Shown here: one piece after another, positions 11,901 to 24,130 of the stretch
Numbering within the stretch: position 1 is the first letter of the stretch
How the letters are laid out: each line of letters starts with the position of its first letter
NCBI RefSeq assembly: GCF_009905375.1
Contig: NC_133650.1
Location: 141,229,135 to 141,293,134 of the forward strand
Reading direction: 5' to 3'
Origin: Apium graveolens
Taxonomy: Eukaryota > Streptophyta > Magnoliopsida > Apiales > Apiaceae
Length of the DNA stretch: 64,000 nt
Notes under the pieces: generated by a model
Told to the model about the DNA's origin: nothing
The model's input: only the letters and a program-made list of their open reading frames with translations
Database searches by the model: none
Made by a program: the position numbers and the translations under genes

Positions 11901-12949
11901 TGTTACCTTAATCCTTTCCAATTCATATTGTCAAACTTATACTATCCCTATTAAGGGTGAAATGCCAACCTTTATGCATTCCCCTAGGATTCATTTTAAG
12001 TTACCGATGTTCTATCCTTAACTCCACCTTTAGAAAAAGTACATGCATCCTTTCATAGATAAATCAAGTCATATATCCCTGATGAGGGTATCTTATTCAA
12101 TCATTCCCACCTCGATAGTATATGCCTAATTTTACAATAACATCTGTATTCAAAATGAGGTCAATCAATATGGCCTCCAAAAGATAACAACGGTTATCCG
12201 CTTTTCTTTCCTAATTTGGTAATGATAACAGGGATGTCCTGGAAGATATTGGTCGTGTTCAACGTGAACTTCTTCTTAATAATTCCTTATTTACTCTTGT
12301 TGTTTATCTCAACAGTCATCTCAATGTTGGGATATCTCTCATACCTGGCGTCTCCCTTTCTGGGTATCATGCCACCGGTCTTACACTTCACATTCTTGAA
12401 GGTCACTTCCTTCATCCAATTTTCCTAATTTCTTACTTTCTTGTCTCTTCAGTCTATCCGCGTCTCATTATTTATCCTTCGAACTATCCCAAGGTTTCCC
12501 CGAATCCTCCCAACTTACAGGAGATAAAATATATGTATCTCTTATGCCTTCAACCATCAATTTTAACTCATGGTGAATCACCCTCATCCTGACGATTACA
12601 TACTTTTCTATTTCTATTGATACGAGTCTTTAGGGTTTCCTCATACCCAACTCCCTTATCATTCCTCAAACTCTATTGCCTTTATATCCCTTTCCACTTC
12701 AGTTTCTTTTTATTTTCCTTTCTCTTATCATTATTTCATGAACCAACACAACATAAGCATTGATTTCAAACATCCCGTCATTCTGGACTCATGTCCTCAG
12801 AACGAATCTTGACAACTTTTACAACTTAGATTCATAATTCATCATACTCGTCTGCCTTTGTTCTGGCTCTAAAGCTTTTACACTATCTCCATAACCTTGG
12901 GAAGTACTTTCCTGAAAACAATTGATTGAACTTAAATTAGTTTATTATA

Positions 12950-13170
12950 ATCTCTTGCTCTGTGCCTTCCTTGGCCTTTCACCAGCGGGTGGCCTCTCTC
13001 TTAGGAGGGTAAGTGACAAAAACAGTCTTTTGTGATTCGTCCATCATTTAGAATCTCAAATGATTCCTATAAAATCTTTAGCCAGGCTCTTGCCTCGACT
13101 GGGTCAACCTGTTTCTTGGAACTCTGAGAGCTTAGCGACTTAAAGGTCATGAAAGGATTTCTCACCGCAT
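12950..13170 (-). pseudogene. Gag core fragment, element 1
   Basis: On the minus strand a capsid-type gag core is readable in pieces: EFKGT, VEARAWLKEI-like, SFEIL, then the FVTYPPKREAT..WW block at about 12990-13030. Gag would form the cytoplasmic particle. It lies downstream (in element orientation) of the RNase H block at 13537-14250, the reverse of normal order. Confidence 0.65.
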
Positions 13171-13536
13171 TGTTTCCTCAGGGTGTTGGTTAGGGATAAA
13201 AGTATAAGTTTTGTTTAGGCAGGTCCATGAATTGCCCCATAGGAGTACCGTCCTGGTTCTCCCTATCTTGCTCGACTTCTGTTTTCTCCGTATGAAATAT
13301 TTTCTCATCCTCCCCATAATCGGGGTCATCCTACATGTTTTAAATCCTCATTTTCCACTTCATTATGTTATGGGTTCCTTCTATCTTGATGGCGTCCTCC
13401 CTGACTATCACATTCAGGGTTTGCCCTAAATCTTATTCCTCGAACTATGACTTTCATCTAAGATCCGGTCCTTAAGCTCTTGAACATTTGGAACCCAAAT
13501 TCTGTAGGGATACCTCATTATTTCCTCATCATCTTT

Positions 13537-14250
13537 CTAGGTATTAATCTCTTCTCCGGTCATTGGTTCTCTGCCTCTATTCATCACTTTTTCTTGGCAC
13601 AATATGATCTTCTCCAATAATTCGGGCTGTATTGCAATCTCAAACAGCTTTTCGGTACTGGCTCCGGTTACCTTCACTTCTATTTCCATTTTCTCAAAAT
13701 CTCTTATCAACTCTCCCAAAGACATTTTCATCTTGAGTCTCTCCTCTCTACTAAGGGTGTTAGCCACCACATTGGCTTTACCTGGATGATAAATAATCTC
13801 ATAATCATAATCCTTGATTAGCTCTAACCACCTCCTCTGGCGCATGTTGAGCTCTTCCTGCGTGACAATGTACTAGAGCACTTATGGCTTATGCAAATCT
13901 CGCACTTCTCTCCATACAAGTAGTGCCTCAAATCTTTAGGGCAAAACTATTGCCATGAGCCCAAGCTCATGGGTGGGGATATCGAATTTTATATTCCCTT
14001 AATTGTCTTGACGCGTACGCGATTACCTTGTTGTGTTGTATAAGAAGCACCCTAATTCCTTGTGTGAAGCGTCACTACACATCACAAAATCTCCTTTTCC
14101 ATCTGGCAATGCCATCATAGGGGTCGTCACCAACCTTTGCTTCAGTTCTTAAAAGTTGTTCTCGCATTTCTCTGTCCATTCGAACTTCTCAGTCTTACGA
14201 GTAAGCCGCGTTAAAGGGGCTACTATCTTTACAAACTTGAACGAACCTCC
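13537..14250 (-). pseudogene. Displaced RT-thumb/RNase H block, element 1
   Basis: On the minus strand, KIVAPLTRLTRKT (near 14200-14240) starts a gypsy RNase H. DGKGDFVM.SDASHK-like residues lie near 14090 and an ELGLMAIV-like piece near 13960. An open frame (13845-13537) then begins [21 protein letters not shown] and runs through [15 protein letters not shown] into the RNase H-integrase linker. Stops near 13880 and upstream break it. The block abuts the leader ORF at 14229-14500, with the same junction as in element 2. Confidence 0.75.
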
Positions 14251-14520
14251 GGTAGTGACCGGCCAATCCTACCTCTGGTAGTCGCTCTAACCATGGTTAT
14301 CAATTCCTCAACGACCATCTCTTCAGTCTTGTTAGGATCCTCCACGAGATCCTTCTCAGCAACAATCCCTTCTGGGATAACATCCTCAACCGCTATATCC
14401 TCAATATTAACATCATTCGGTCCCGCGTTAGGACACTCTATTGGATCCACAATCTGATCTCCAATAAGTAATAAAACATCATCGCGTTGTTGCTCCTCAA
14501 CCTCAAGGTTCGAAGTCCCG
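14229..14520 (-). pseudogene. Acidic leader ORF (gag N-terminal region?), element 1
   Basis: The minus-strand frame from ATG 14450 gives 73 residues, acidic in the middle (repeated DV/ED/EE) and ending TTRGRIGRSLPEVRSSL. The similarity to element 2 (30330-30592) extends upstream of this ATG to about 14520. No family was recognised. Its place just after the PBS suggests the start of gag. It ends exactly where the displaced RNase H block begins. Confidence 0.5.
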
Positions 14521-14696
14521 CTACCATATACGATAACGAACTACGCTTCTATCACGATATTTATAAGGGTTCACATAAGGGTTTTAACTGTCAGTACTAC
14601 GTTAGGTAGTCCGACTATGAACTTGGCAAGAGTTCTTATTATCTTAGTGAACTTATTATTTTAACGTCATATCATCTCTGAAGTTTATAACGCTTA

Positions 14697-14708
14697 GCTC
14701 TGATACCA
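14697..14708 (-). promoter_or_regulatory. Primer-binding site, element 1
   Basis: The minus strand reads TGGTATCAGAGC, complementary to the 3' end of plant initiator tRNA-Met. It lies four bases from the 5' LTR end at 14713. Confidence 0.93.
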
Positions 14709-14712
14709 TTTC

Positions 14713-17700
14713 TGTAACACCCCCAAATCCGGGGTCGGAGATTTGGGTTGTCACGAGCTCCATTTCCCTTATCAATACTTAATCTTAACAGTCAACCAAC
14801 TACTGCGTACTGTGACCCCACAATATACACACACCACAAGTTATAGTCTCAGAGATGAATACCAAAAATAACACAAGTCATTTTATTCCACAATTATAAG
14901 TCATTACACCTCAAAAGGGTTTCTAAATAAATTTACATATTCTTTGCCATTATTACAATTCATAATATACATAAGTCTAGTACATCAATAGTTGAAAACC
15001 TAGCCTATTGGTAGTCCCTACCTCAGCTACGGCGGCATCAACGCCTACAGGAAACTGCCAACGTTTCATATCCGCTCGCGAATTAGGAGCTTCATCATGT
15101 TCATCTTGTCTATCTATTGTTGTGTGATGAAAGAATAAAGCAAGGGTGAGCAACAAGCCCACCGAAATAATATGTATAATAATTAACAATATTTGAGCAT
15201 TCCCATAGTACTCAAGAAAGTCTTGGTTAAGAAGAAATGAACCAAGTTGATATCTTAACGCGACCAAGTCGCAAAATATTCAGTATATACATACATATAT
15301 ACTTTTCACAATCTTTGAAATCCTCTGACATGTATAATATACACAGAGTTCCAGTTTATAACTGTATAAAAATATCGTTGCAAGGTGATCTCATATATCT
15401 AACCTTGTCTCAATGCTTTTCTGAAAATCTTTCATATGCATAAGATAATCATTTACAAGATATAAGTTTAAAAGATGAAGTTACAAGATACTCCAATATA
15501 CTTATATCTTTTCCGAATATTACTTGAACTACCACCGTCCAAGTTATAATTAGTTTCAAAAGTTCATCACACTGATGAGACTACAAGATAAGACTTGAAT
15601 AGATTCAATCTTTGAAATATCATTATAAATAATGAAATTATGAGATACTTCATTAAGTCCTGATATATATATACACACCTATATATATATACATTTCATA
15701 CACTCCTTGAAAACCTCTGTTATGAAAATTATAAACAGAGTTGTAATATCCAATGAATTTGGAAAGGAGAAAAACCTTGGCATAAACCTGATATCTTGCT
15801 GATCAGGCAAAGATACCAATAAGTAATCTTTTCTACTAGTTGATGGACGAATTCCCCACTGGTCATCACCCTGGCCGCAATAGGACCTTATGCTGGACTG
15901 CCACTCAGCCACTTACGCATTTGATGGACTCCCACTGAGCCACTTACACTTTCATGGACGCCCACTGAGCCCATGTTGCTTATGCTGACTCAATAGATGG
16001 ACTTACTTCCCGAACGTTGGATAAGTAATCAAGATGTTTCTCAAAACAGCAACCTCGTTGCGAATGTAAAATACACCACTGAGCCGGATCCCTCAGGTTT
16101 TGAGCGAGTATTTAAATCCCCTTCGAAAGAAAGATCTTAAATATAAAAATGAGTTTTGGGATCCGCTCTAACTTTTAAAATCATTTTGAAAACTCGAAAA
16201 CATTTTTAAGAATATTTGGAGTAATGCTGATTTAATGAAATAAATCAGCCCCGATATATTAGAAAATATCTGAATATTATTATTTAAATAATTTTCCCAA
16301 AAGGATAATCTCTATATAAACAATTTGAAGTAGAAGTTTTAAAACTCATACTTGAAATGAATATTAAATAACCAAAGATATACTTATACGAAAGTACTAT
16401 CTTTATTTGAATAATCGAAAATAAGTTTGATAATCGAAACATTATTCTTTAATAAAATAAAGAATAATATTTAGTAAATAAGCGGAGTCATAAGTCCTCA
16501 AATGAATATTCAAAAATAATATTCATTAAATAAAATAACGGAGTCATAAATCCTCGAATGAATATTCAAAAATAATATTCATTAAATAAATAAAATAAAG
16601 TTATCGAATAAACCTTATTTGATTAATAGTTTTGAAAACTATATCAATATATATATATTATACTCGGGAACATCGACTCCCGGTTTAGAAAAATGTTCAC
16701 CTTTGGGTCCCCTATACTAAGGGTATACGCAACTACTGCTTATCTCTATCATAGGTATTATGCAACTATAAGCATTGAAATCAAAAGATAGATAACCAGA
16801 TTACGAAACAGACATGCATATATATACCATCTCAGCAGGCTTCAATATATCGCAAAATTTGCTAATTAACCAACATGCATCTATCACAAGATAATGCATA
16901 CACATATATACATCACCACAACAGTATAACAGGTAGAAAACTTGCCTGAGTGCTCCCGGATAAACTTAAGCTTAGAGTGGGTCCGATAACCTATGAACAA
17001 CAACATAAGTTGGAATTAAACCCCGGTCACTTAAGAAACTAGACTTTAACCAATTGAACCCTAACGTTCGCTTATGGTCACTCCTACGCTTAACGAATCA
17101 CCTAAGTCGTTCGAGTACCCTCGGCTCCACCATTTTTAATAAATTAACCATTAAGAGTTTTAAGGAGATTCTTTCGCGAGTACCTTACCAACTGCCTCAT
17201 CCACTTAATATAATTGTTTCATATCCCAATTAGTCATTTAAAGTCCTTAACAAAGGTTTCAAAGTAAGGCGAGGGGTAATGGTTCGTTCGCGAAACGCCG
17301 TTACTTAAAATGGTCGTTTCTCCTAAACCGTACATCGGATTCAAACGAACCACATATCAAAACGAAGCTCGTAACATGAACTATCTAATCATGGCAATGG
17401 TCAAAGCCTAACAGTGAGTCCTCGGGTACTGATGTTAAGAACAAAAATAGTCTAAAGTAAATTGGACATTACGACGACTATGTTTACGTGATTACCAATT
17501 TTTATCCTACTCCAAATCAACCACAAACCAACCACAATTCAACCATACAACCAAACTCCATCCATACCTCACTACAACAGCCCCAACACCTCTAGTTTTT
17601 CCAATTTACACTACTTCCCAATCATGAACTAAAAGCTTACATAAGTTCTTTAACTAATCAACAAGATTTACAACTCCAAACACATCACAAAACCAACACA

Positions 17701-18495
17701 TCTCTAAATACACCATAATCAAGCTTCTCATGAACCATTCCAAACACAAAAACTCTAAATATACAAAAGTAGGGCTAGGGTATGAGATTATACCTTCCTT
17801 GGTGAGTAAAAGTAACTAAGGAGCTTGGAATCACCCTTGAAAGTCCTTACCAAAGCTTAATCTAAACAAAAACTCAAGAACAAAATTTCAAGTTCTTGAA
17901 AAACACTATTTACCAAGAACTTTGATGAATTGATTAGCTATGTTAAACATGGAATCTTGAGCTTAAACTTATGGCTCATCTAAGTTATGAATTATGGAAG
18001 CTAAAGAAACAAACCTCTTGAATTATGAAGGTGTGTAGCTTGATTTTTGAAATTTTTCCTTTGCTTTTCATGGAAAAGCCGAGAGCAATAGATGGGGGAA
18101 GAAGAGAAATGAGTTTGTTTTGGTTGCTTTTGATTTTGGTGTTTGTGAAATGAATACTTGGTGGAGATTGCTTTGATAAAGTCATGATATCACTTGGATG
18201 ACCTCACCTCCAAGCCACATGTCTTTCCCTTAAGGTTTAATGATGTCACCTTCTCTTTTAACCACTTGTTTTAGCTTTTCTTGGAAGCTTCCTTCCCATT
18301 CTACTTGTATGTGCTTGTCCCTTGGTCGTTTATTTTTTTTACGGTTCGCTTAACTCTGTTCTCTTTCGTTGTTTGAGGGATCACATCCGGGATCTTATTA
18401 CTTGGGTTCCCCTAAATCTTTCTCAATATCTTATAATCCTATAATGATCCTCTCTTATAATCCTTGAATTTAAATCCCTTTAACCATGTTACCTT
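14713..18495 (-). repeat. 5' LTR of element 1, portion distal to U3
   Basis: This matches 5116-8902. It is cut at 18495 by insertion of a copia element (TSD acctt) and resumes at 25797. The joined length is 4,016 bp. It contains no gene. The near-palindrome is at about 15144-15163 and the AT-rich repeat at 16440-16610. Confidence 0.95.
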
Positions 18496-19493
18496 TGAAA
18501 AGAATATGTCCTAAGTCCAATCATGTATTAGGATTTAGGAATAACTTTGATGTAATCTGTTTTGATTTCATTGATATTAATAAAGACTTGTTTTATTTTT
18601 ATTACGGGCTCTATCTATTTAAGGTTTAAATAAGATATACCATAGTTTAGAGTAAAGCTTTTTATGGATTATGATGAGATCATAATAGTGAGACCTAAAA
18701 AGATGATAACTCTAAACTTAAATAGTTCCTGGTCATAGGATTACTAACTGGTAATTAATAATCCGCAAAGATCGGTACATACTATGCTTGCTTCATTATG
18801 AAGGATGTCTGTTCTCATAGACATTTGTGTGGTGACACTATAGCTAGTATGTAGGTGCTTATTATAGAATAAGTTCACTGAACATGACTCGCCCAGCTGA
18901 ACAACTGATGGAGTTCACTCACGTGTCAGCAGTTGTTCACCTAGTGATAGTTGTACAAGTATCCTTAGACTTGAGGTCATCATAGTTATCTTGTGTACAC
19001 TGAACTATGCTTTGGTTTTGTTCTTAGTCTCCAGGGACAATTATTAGGGCTCTTCTGGGTATAGGAATTTGTACACGAAGATAGTGTATGATCAATAAAG
19101 GATCTACCCCTTCCAGTGAAGGAAGCGAATGTTCAAGGCTGATCCACTTATGCTAGTTCAGGAATCTCTGGCCAGAGTAAATGAAATTAGAAAGGAGTTT
19201 CTGATTTGCTATTATAGACCCTATTTTATTCTAACCCCAGAAACCCAAAAGTTTTAGAAAACCAAATTCTCTCCACCTCCTCCTCCTCCTAAAAGTCGTT
19301 TTCTTGGTGGATACCGGTAGAGTGCTTCACACTTGAGGAGCAACTGCTAAGGATCTCTGATCGTTGTCTCCGAATTATTTTTAAAGGTTAGATTCGATCC
19401 CTCGAATTTTTATTCACGATTTATATGCTTTTATTTGGATTTTATATGTGTAAAAGTGTTTTTCCACGCCCCCGCTGCGTTTAAAATCCAACA
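18496..19493 (+). repeat. 5' LTR of nested copia (998 bp, promoter region deleted)
   Basis: This equals the 3' LTR except that a block matching 24846-25507 is missing; the join lies in TTTGCTATTATAG near 19210-19222. The missing block contains the TATAAATA box of the 3' LTR. Confidence 0.93.
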
Positions 19494-19494
19494 A

Positions 19495-19506
19495 TGGCAT
19501 CAGAGC
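19495..19506 (+). promoter_or_regulatory. Primer-binding site of nested copia
   Basis: TGGCATCAGAGC starts one base after the LTR and matches the initiator tRNA-Met 3' end with one difference (C for T at position 4). Confidence 0.85.
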
Positions 19507-19920
19507 ATAGGTTGTATGCATATAGATCTGTGGTAAAAATTTCAGAATTTTATGTGTTTGTATGAATTAATTATGATTTTTACAAGTTATATCATGGATT
19601 AATTTTGTCTGATGAGAAATCGTTTCTCAGAATAATTTTGAATGTTGATATGGGTTCTACAAGTGTTGTGGATCGCCTGGGTATTTTTTTCATAATTTTA
19701 TGATGTATAGATTTTTTATTATGAATTTTTGAAGTTGTTTCAATTAAATTCTTAATTAAATAAAGATATATAAATAATTATATATATATGAATTGTATGT
19801 ATATATATTCTGCATATCTGTTGTTGTCTACTGTGCTGCTGTGCACAGAGAATGACAGGTCTGACATGCACGTTTTCCGAGGAAAAAGACGGCCGCTGCA
19901 GAGAGAAAAAAAATAGGGGT

Positions 19921-20057
19921 GTAACGCATTTCGGGAATGCGTTACACACCTGTGACGCATTCACGGAATGCGTTACCCCCTAAAATGGCTTAAAAGGTGT
20001 GTAACGCAGCACCGGAATGCGTTACAGGGCTTGTAACGCGTTCCTGTAATGCGTTAC
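19921..20057 (+). repeat. Four 25-bp hairpin units (GTAACGCATT...AATGCGTTAC)
   Basis: The units lie at 19921-19945, 19952-19976, 20001-20025 and 20033-20057. Each has a stem of up to 10 bp (GTAACGCATT paired with AATGCGTTAC) and a 5-base loop with a different sequence in each. Stem changes are few: unit 2 has G for A at base 3, while units 3 and 4 vary near the loop. Confidence 0.9.
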
Positions 20058-20827
20058 AGCCCTTCTGTTAATTTTAAAATTGATTTTCTGGGAGTTTCGT
20101 AACTCCGTTTTGGGCGTGCAATATACCGTTGGATTCGTTTTTCCAAGACGGATCTAATGGAGTGATTAATTTTAGTTTATATAAAAGTTTTGAACTGTTT
20201 ATATTTCCATGAAGTGTTTTAAAGCTGTTTTTGACTGTTTTTAATTGCTTTTAAATGCTTCATGTGATACATAGAGATGTATAATGCTTAGACTAATGTG
20301 CTAGATGATGTAACATGCCTACCTTGATGTTTATTCATGTTTATATATGTGATATATGCTTAGTTTATCATGCGATGATAGATTTAGGTGAACTTAAATG
20401 AACATAAGGCGTTTGTTAGACAACCTAGTATAGTGAAATTGTTTCATAACCTTAAGAATAATATTATGAATACAATCATGAGATTCTTGTGTTTGTGAAA
20501 CACGTAATTGAATATGAATTTTCGATATGATAGAAAGGATGATTCTGTCAACAACAGATTTCTATCTGTAAGAAAGGGTTATTAAGTGACGCATCTTGAC
20601 AATGCTCCACCCGATCTGGGAATCGTCTGATTATTGATTATTGATTTGAAATATTTATTTTAAAAGGAAGAATCTCTTTATAATATGATTATGATTGTAA
20701 CGTAATATAATCCCTCTAAAATTAAATAATATCAAGTAGTAATTGGCCAATGACACAACGGGCTTGTGTCGGTCATAGCCTTCCAACATGGTAGAAAGTA
20801 GTTCTTATTTTTGAATCATTGTCGGTT

Positions 20828-21122
20828 CGTGCTACAGCCGAGGGCTTTGATTTCGAAATAAGAAATACTTGTCTATTACATAGAGATGTGTACATTGAAT
20901 AAGAATCTAAAGGTCGGTACGTGCTACAGCCGTGGGCCTTTGGGGACTGATTCAACTGTACGGAATGTTGGGTTAGACTTGACTTAGAATATTGAGTTTG
21001 TCGTGCTACAGCCGAGACTCAATTATTTAAGAGGCTAAAGTTTGATTAGGGAATAACATGAGATGTAATTGACAAGAGTTGTCTGCCTATTGAACATTAC
21101 ATGGCGGTTCGTGCTACAGCCG
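20828..21122 (+). repeat. Four spaced copies of CGTGCTACAGCCG
   Basis: Identical 13-bp cores lie at 20828-20840, 20920-20932, 21002-21014 and 21110-21122. Most have GGT(T/A) just upstream and a G-rich start downstream. The spacing is 82-108 bp, and the intervening sequences are unlike each other. Confidence 0.9.
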
Positions 21123-21325
21123 GGGTCTTGTAATGGAATGTAGGATCCCTATTCTCACTAGCATTATGAATGCTTAATTTTTCACGTAGGGGGTTGAATA
21201 AATTAAGAAAACTATTGGGAGCCACTTATGAATAAAGACCCGATTCATATAGTGTTTTGAAATGAAATCGAATATTTGCTAAGTGTTGTTATGTGTTTAT
21301 CATTTACAGATTTACTTTGTACGTT

Positions 21326-22294
21326 ATGTCTTCTGCACTATCACTCAGGAGCATACTAGATGCTCACAAATTGACTGGTCCTAATTATGTTGACTGGCTT
21401 CGAAACTTGAGAATTGTTCTCAGGATTGAGAAGCTGGAATACGTGATTGACTCACCTAAGCCTACTGAACCTGCTAGTGATGCACATAATGATGAACATG
21501 TTGTGTATCGTAAGTGGATAGATGATGCAAATATTGCTCAATGCATCATGCTAGCTTCCATGAACATTGAGCTACAGAAGCAACATGAGCATATGGATGC
21601 TCACACTATCCTCATGCATCTACAAGAGTTGTATGATGTGGCAGGGAGGACAGCTCGATATGAGATATCGAAGGAGTTGTTCGGTTGTAGGATGTCTGAG
21701 GGATCATCTATGAATGACCATGTACTTAAGATGATCAATTTGATTGAACGTCTTGGATAACTTGGTTTTGCCATGGATGGGGAGCTGAGCCAAGACTTGG
21801 TCTTGCAATCGCTTCTGAGTTCGTTCTCGCAGTTTGTTGTGAACTTTCACATGAATAAGTTGGATGTCAGCCTGGTTGAACTCCACAACATGTTGAAGAC
21901 TGTGGAATCGAATTTTCCCCCTAAGAAGAGTTCTGTTCTTCTAATTGGTGAAGGTTCCAATCGTAAGAAAAGGAAGAGGAACTCTTCCAAGAAGAAGAAA
22001 GTAGGTGAAGAAAAGCCGGTTCCACCAAAAGCCGAAGACCCCAAGAGCAAAGTTGTTTGCTTTCACTGTAACAAGGTGGGGCACTGGAAGAGGAACTGCA
22101 AGGTTTACCTTGCAGAATTGAAGAAGAAGAAGGGTAGTGAGACTACCGCTTCTGATTCAGGTATGTTCATGATAGAAGTGAATATGTCATTAAATCAAAT
22201 TTCTACTTGGGTATTAGATACCGCCTGTGGTTCTCATATCTGTAATTGTTGCAGGTACCAAGGAGAAATAGGACTCTTGAGGAAGAGGAGGTGA
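21326..22294 (+). pseudogene. gag: Gag and protease start of nested copia (one nonsense, then frameshift)
   Basis: The ATG at 21326 gives a copia gag start (RSILDAHKLTGPNYVDWLRN). An in-frame TAA at 21758 interrupts it and the same frame reopens at once. A basic KKRKRN/KKKK stretch follows near 21965-22005. The zinc knuckle CFHCNKVGHWKRNC (CX2CX4HX4C) lies at about 22059-22100. The protease start WVLDTACGSH is at about 22207. The frame is lost soon after and stops at 22292. Gag would assemble the particle that packages element RNA. The upstream GTG at 21293 is less likely as a start. Confidence 0.85.
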
Positions 22295-24060
22295 TTCTAC
22301 TGATGGGAAATGGAGCAAGAGTTGCTGCTGTAGATGTAGAATCATTTCATTTACATAGGCCTACGGGCAAGACTATTGTTTGAAATAATTGTTATTTTGT
22401 TCCCTCGATTGTGAGGAATATTATTCCCATGTTAGACTTGGCTGGATTTTCATTTATTATTGAGAATAATAAATGTTCTATTCTTAGAGATAATATTCTT
22501 TATGGACGTGGTGCTTTAAATAATGGTCTGTATAAATGTGACATAATTTACTTCAGATTGAACAAACTAATAAAAGAAAAGGGATGATGAAAATCTCACT
22601 TCATAGTGGCACTGCAGTCTCCATTTAGTAGACATGGAGAGAGGACTGCAAATTTGCTAGGAATGGTACACACAGATGTATGTTGACCAATGTCTAAGCA
22701 AGCCATGGGTGGATTTCATACTTCATTACTTTCATAGATGATAGATCTGGATTCGGATATGTGTTTGATGAAACACAAGTCTGAGGCCTTTGAAAAGTTC
22801 AAAGAATATAAGTATGAAGTGGAGAAACAACCAAACATAGTATTATAACTCTTCGATTAGATCGAGGTGGTGAATACTTGAACGGAGAGTTTCTGGATTA
22901 TCTCAAAGTAAATGGTATAGTCTCCCAGTGGATTCCTCCAGATTAGTATCTGAAAGGAGAAATCGAACTTTGTTAGACATAGTTAGGTCCATGATGAGCT
23001 ATGCAAATCTTCCAGTATTCCTATGGGGTTATGCATTGGAAACCTCAGCATATTTACTGAATAAGGTGCCTTCCAAAATCTGTTCCTTAAACTCCGTATG
23101 AGATATGGAAAGAAAGGAAACTGAGTCTTAAACACGTTAAGATTTGGGGATGTCCAGCTTATGTCAAGTAAGTTGACCCAGATAAGCTAGAATATCGATC
23201 CGTAAAATGTAGTTTTGTGGGATATCCTAAAGAGACTTTAGGGTATTACTTTTGCACCGATCATCGGGTGTTTGTCTCCAGACATGCTACCTTCTTGGAA
23301 AAGGAGTTTATCCTTGAAGGAAATAGTGGGAGCAAAATTGAACTTGATGAAGTTCAAGAAGCACAAACTACTACAGATCGAGTGGAAACACCAGTTCTGA
23401 CTGAACAACCTTTTATGGAACAGCCCATTCATAGGTCAGGGAGAGTGTCTCGCCAACCTAAGAGGTAATATGGCCTTGTCATTGAGAATGACAATGAGTT
23501 GTCGATCATTGTTGATGACGACCCTGTGACCTATAATGAGGCTATGAGTAGTGTTGACTCAGAGAAATGGCATGGTGCCGTGAAATCCAGAATGGAATCT
23601 ATGTATACGATATACAAAAGATAGATTATAGCAGATGGCCAGGTGGAGACCTATAAGGTCGTGCTTGTGGCAAAAGGATTCAAACAAAGGCAATGAATTG
23701 ACTTTGATGAAACCTTTTACCTGTAGCCCTGTTAAAATCAGTTCAGATTTTGCTTGCGATTGCTGCTTACTACGACTATGAGATCTGGCAATTAGCCAGA
23801 TGGTTTTCTTTCCAAGAGAAATGAAAACCTAGTGTGTAAGCTACTGCGAACCATAAGTGGTTTAAAGCAAGCTTCTCGTAGATGGAACATACTTTTTGAT
23901 GAGATAATCAAAGAGTTTGATTTTATCAAAAACGAAGATGAACCATGCGTCTACAAAAAGGTTAGTGGGAGCGCGATAACATTTCTTATATTGTATTGAA
24001 TTAGAGTTGACACACATAACAACATAGCAGACCCACTCACAAAGCTACTTTTTGAAAGTC
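22295..24060 (+). pseudogene. pol: Fragmented copia pol: protease, integrase, RT pieces; RT active site lost
   Basis: Pieces of one ancestral polyprotein are readable in changing frames. They are ANLLGMVHTDVC-like (22655), SEAFEKFKEYK (22780), a DRGGEY-like piece (22860), an open integrase C-terminal stretch (23217-23468, ending in SGRVSRQPKR), and RT pieces (near 23560 and 23860-23990, including GLKQASRRWN). At about 23997, after the segment ITFLILY, the text jumps to the RNase H tail (NNIADPLTK, 24020). The YVDD strand and nearly all of RNase H are therefore deleted. Many stops occur. No function is possible. Confidence 0.85.
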
Positions 24061-24111
24061 ACTTTGATCGTCATAAAGATGAGATGGGTATTAGATACCA
24101 GAATGATTGAC

Positions 24112-24130
24112 TTTAGTACAAGTGGGAGAT
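24112..24130 (+). promoter_or_regulatory. Polypurine tract of nested copia
   Basis: AGTACAAGTGGGAGAT directly precedes the 3' LTR at 24131, a usual copia PPT form. Confidence 0.8.

Larger units (their letters stand above)
19507..21325 (+). other. 1.8-kb untranslated leader of nested copia
   Basis: No coding frame is credible here. It contains a four-unit hairpin array (19921-20057) and four spaced copies of CGTGCTACAGCCG (20828-21122), annotated separately. Frames such as 19752-19964 on the minus strand are products of the hairpin array. Confidence 0.7.

Noticed and set aside
12216..12428. Hydrophobic plus-strand frame kept in elements 1 and 2 (minus 43329-43567 in element 2).
   Set aside because: It is antisense to the degenerate pol. 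Its persistence reflects common descent of the two internal domains, not a gene.
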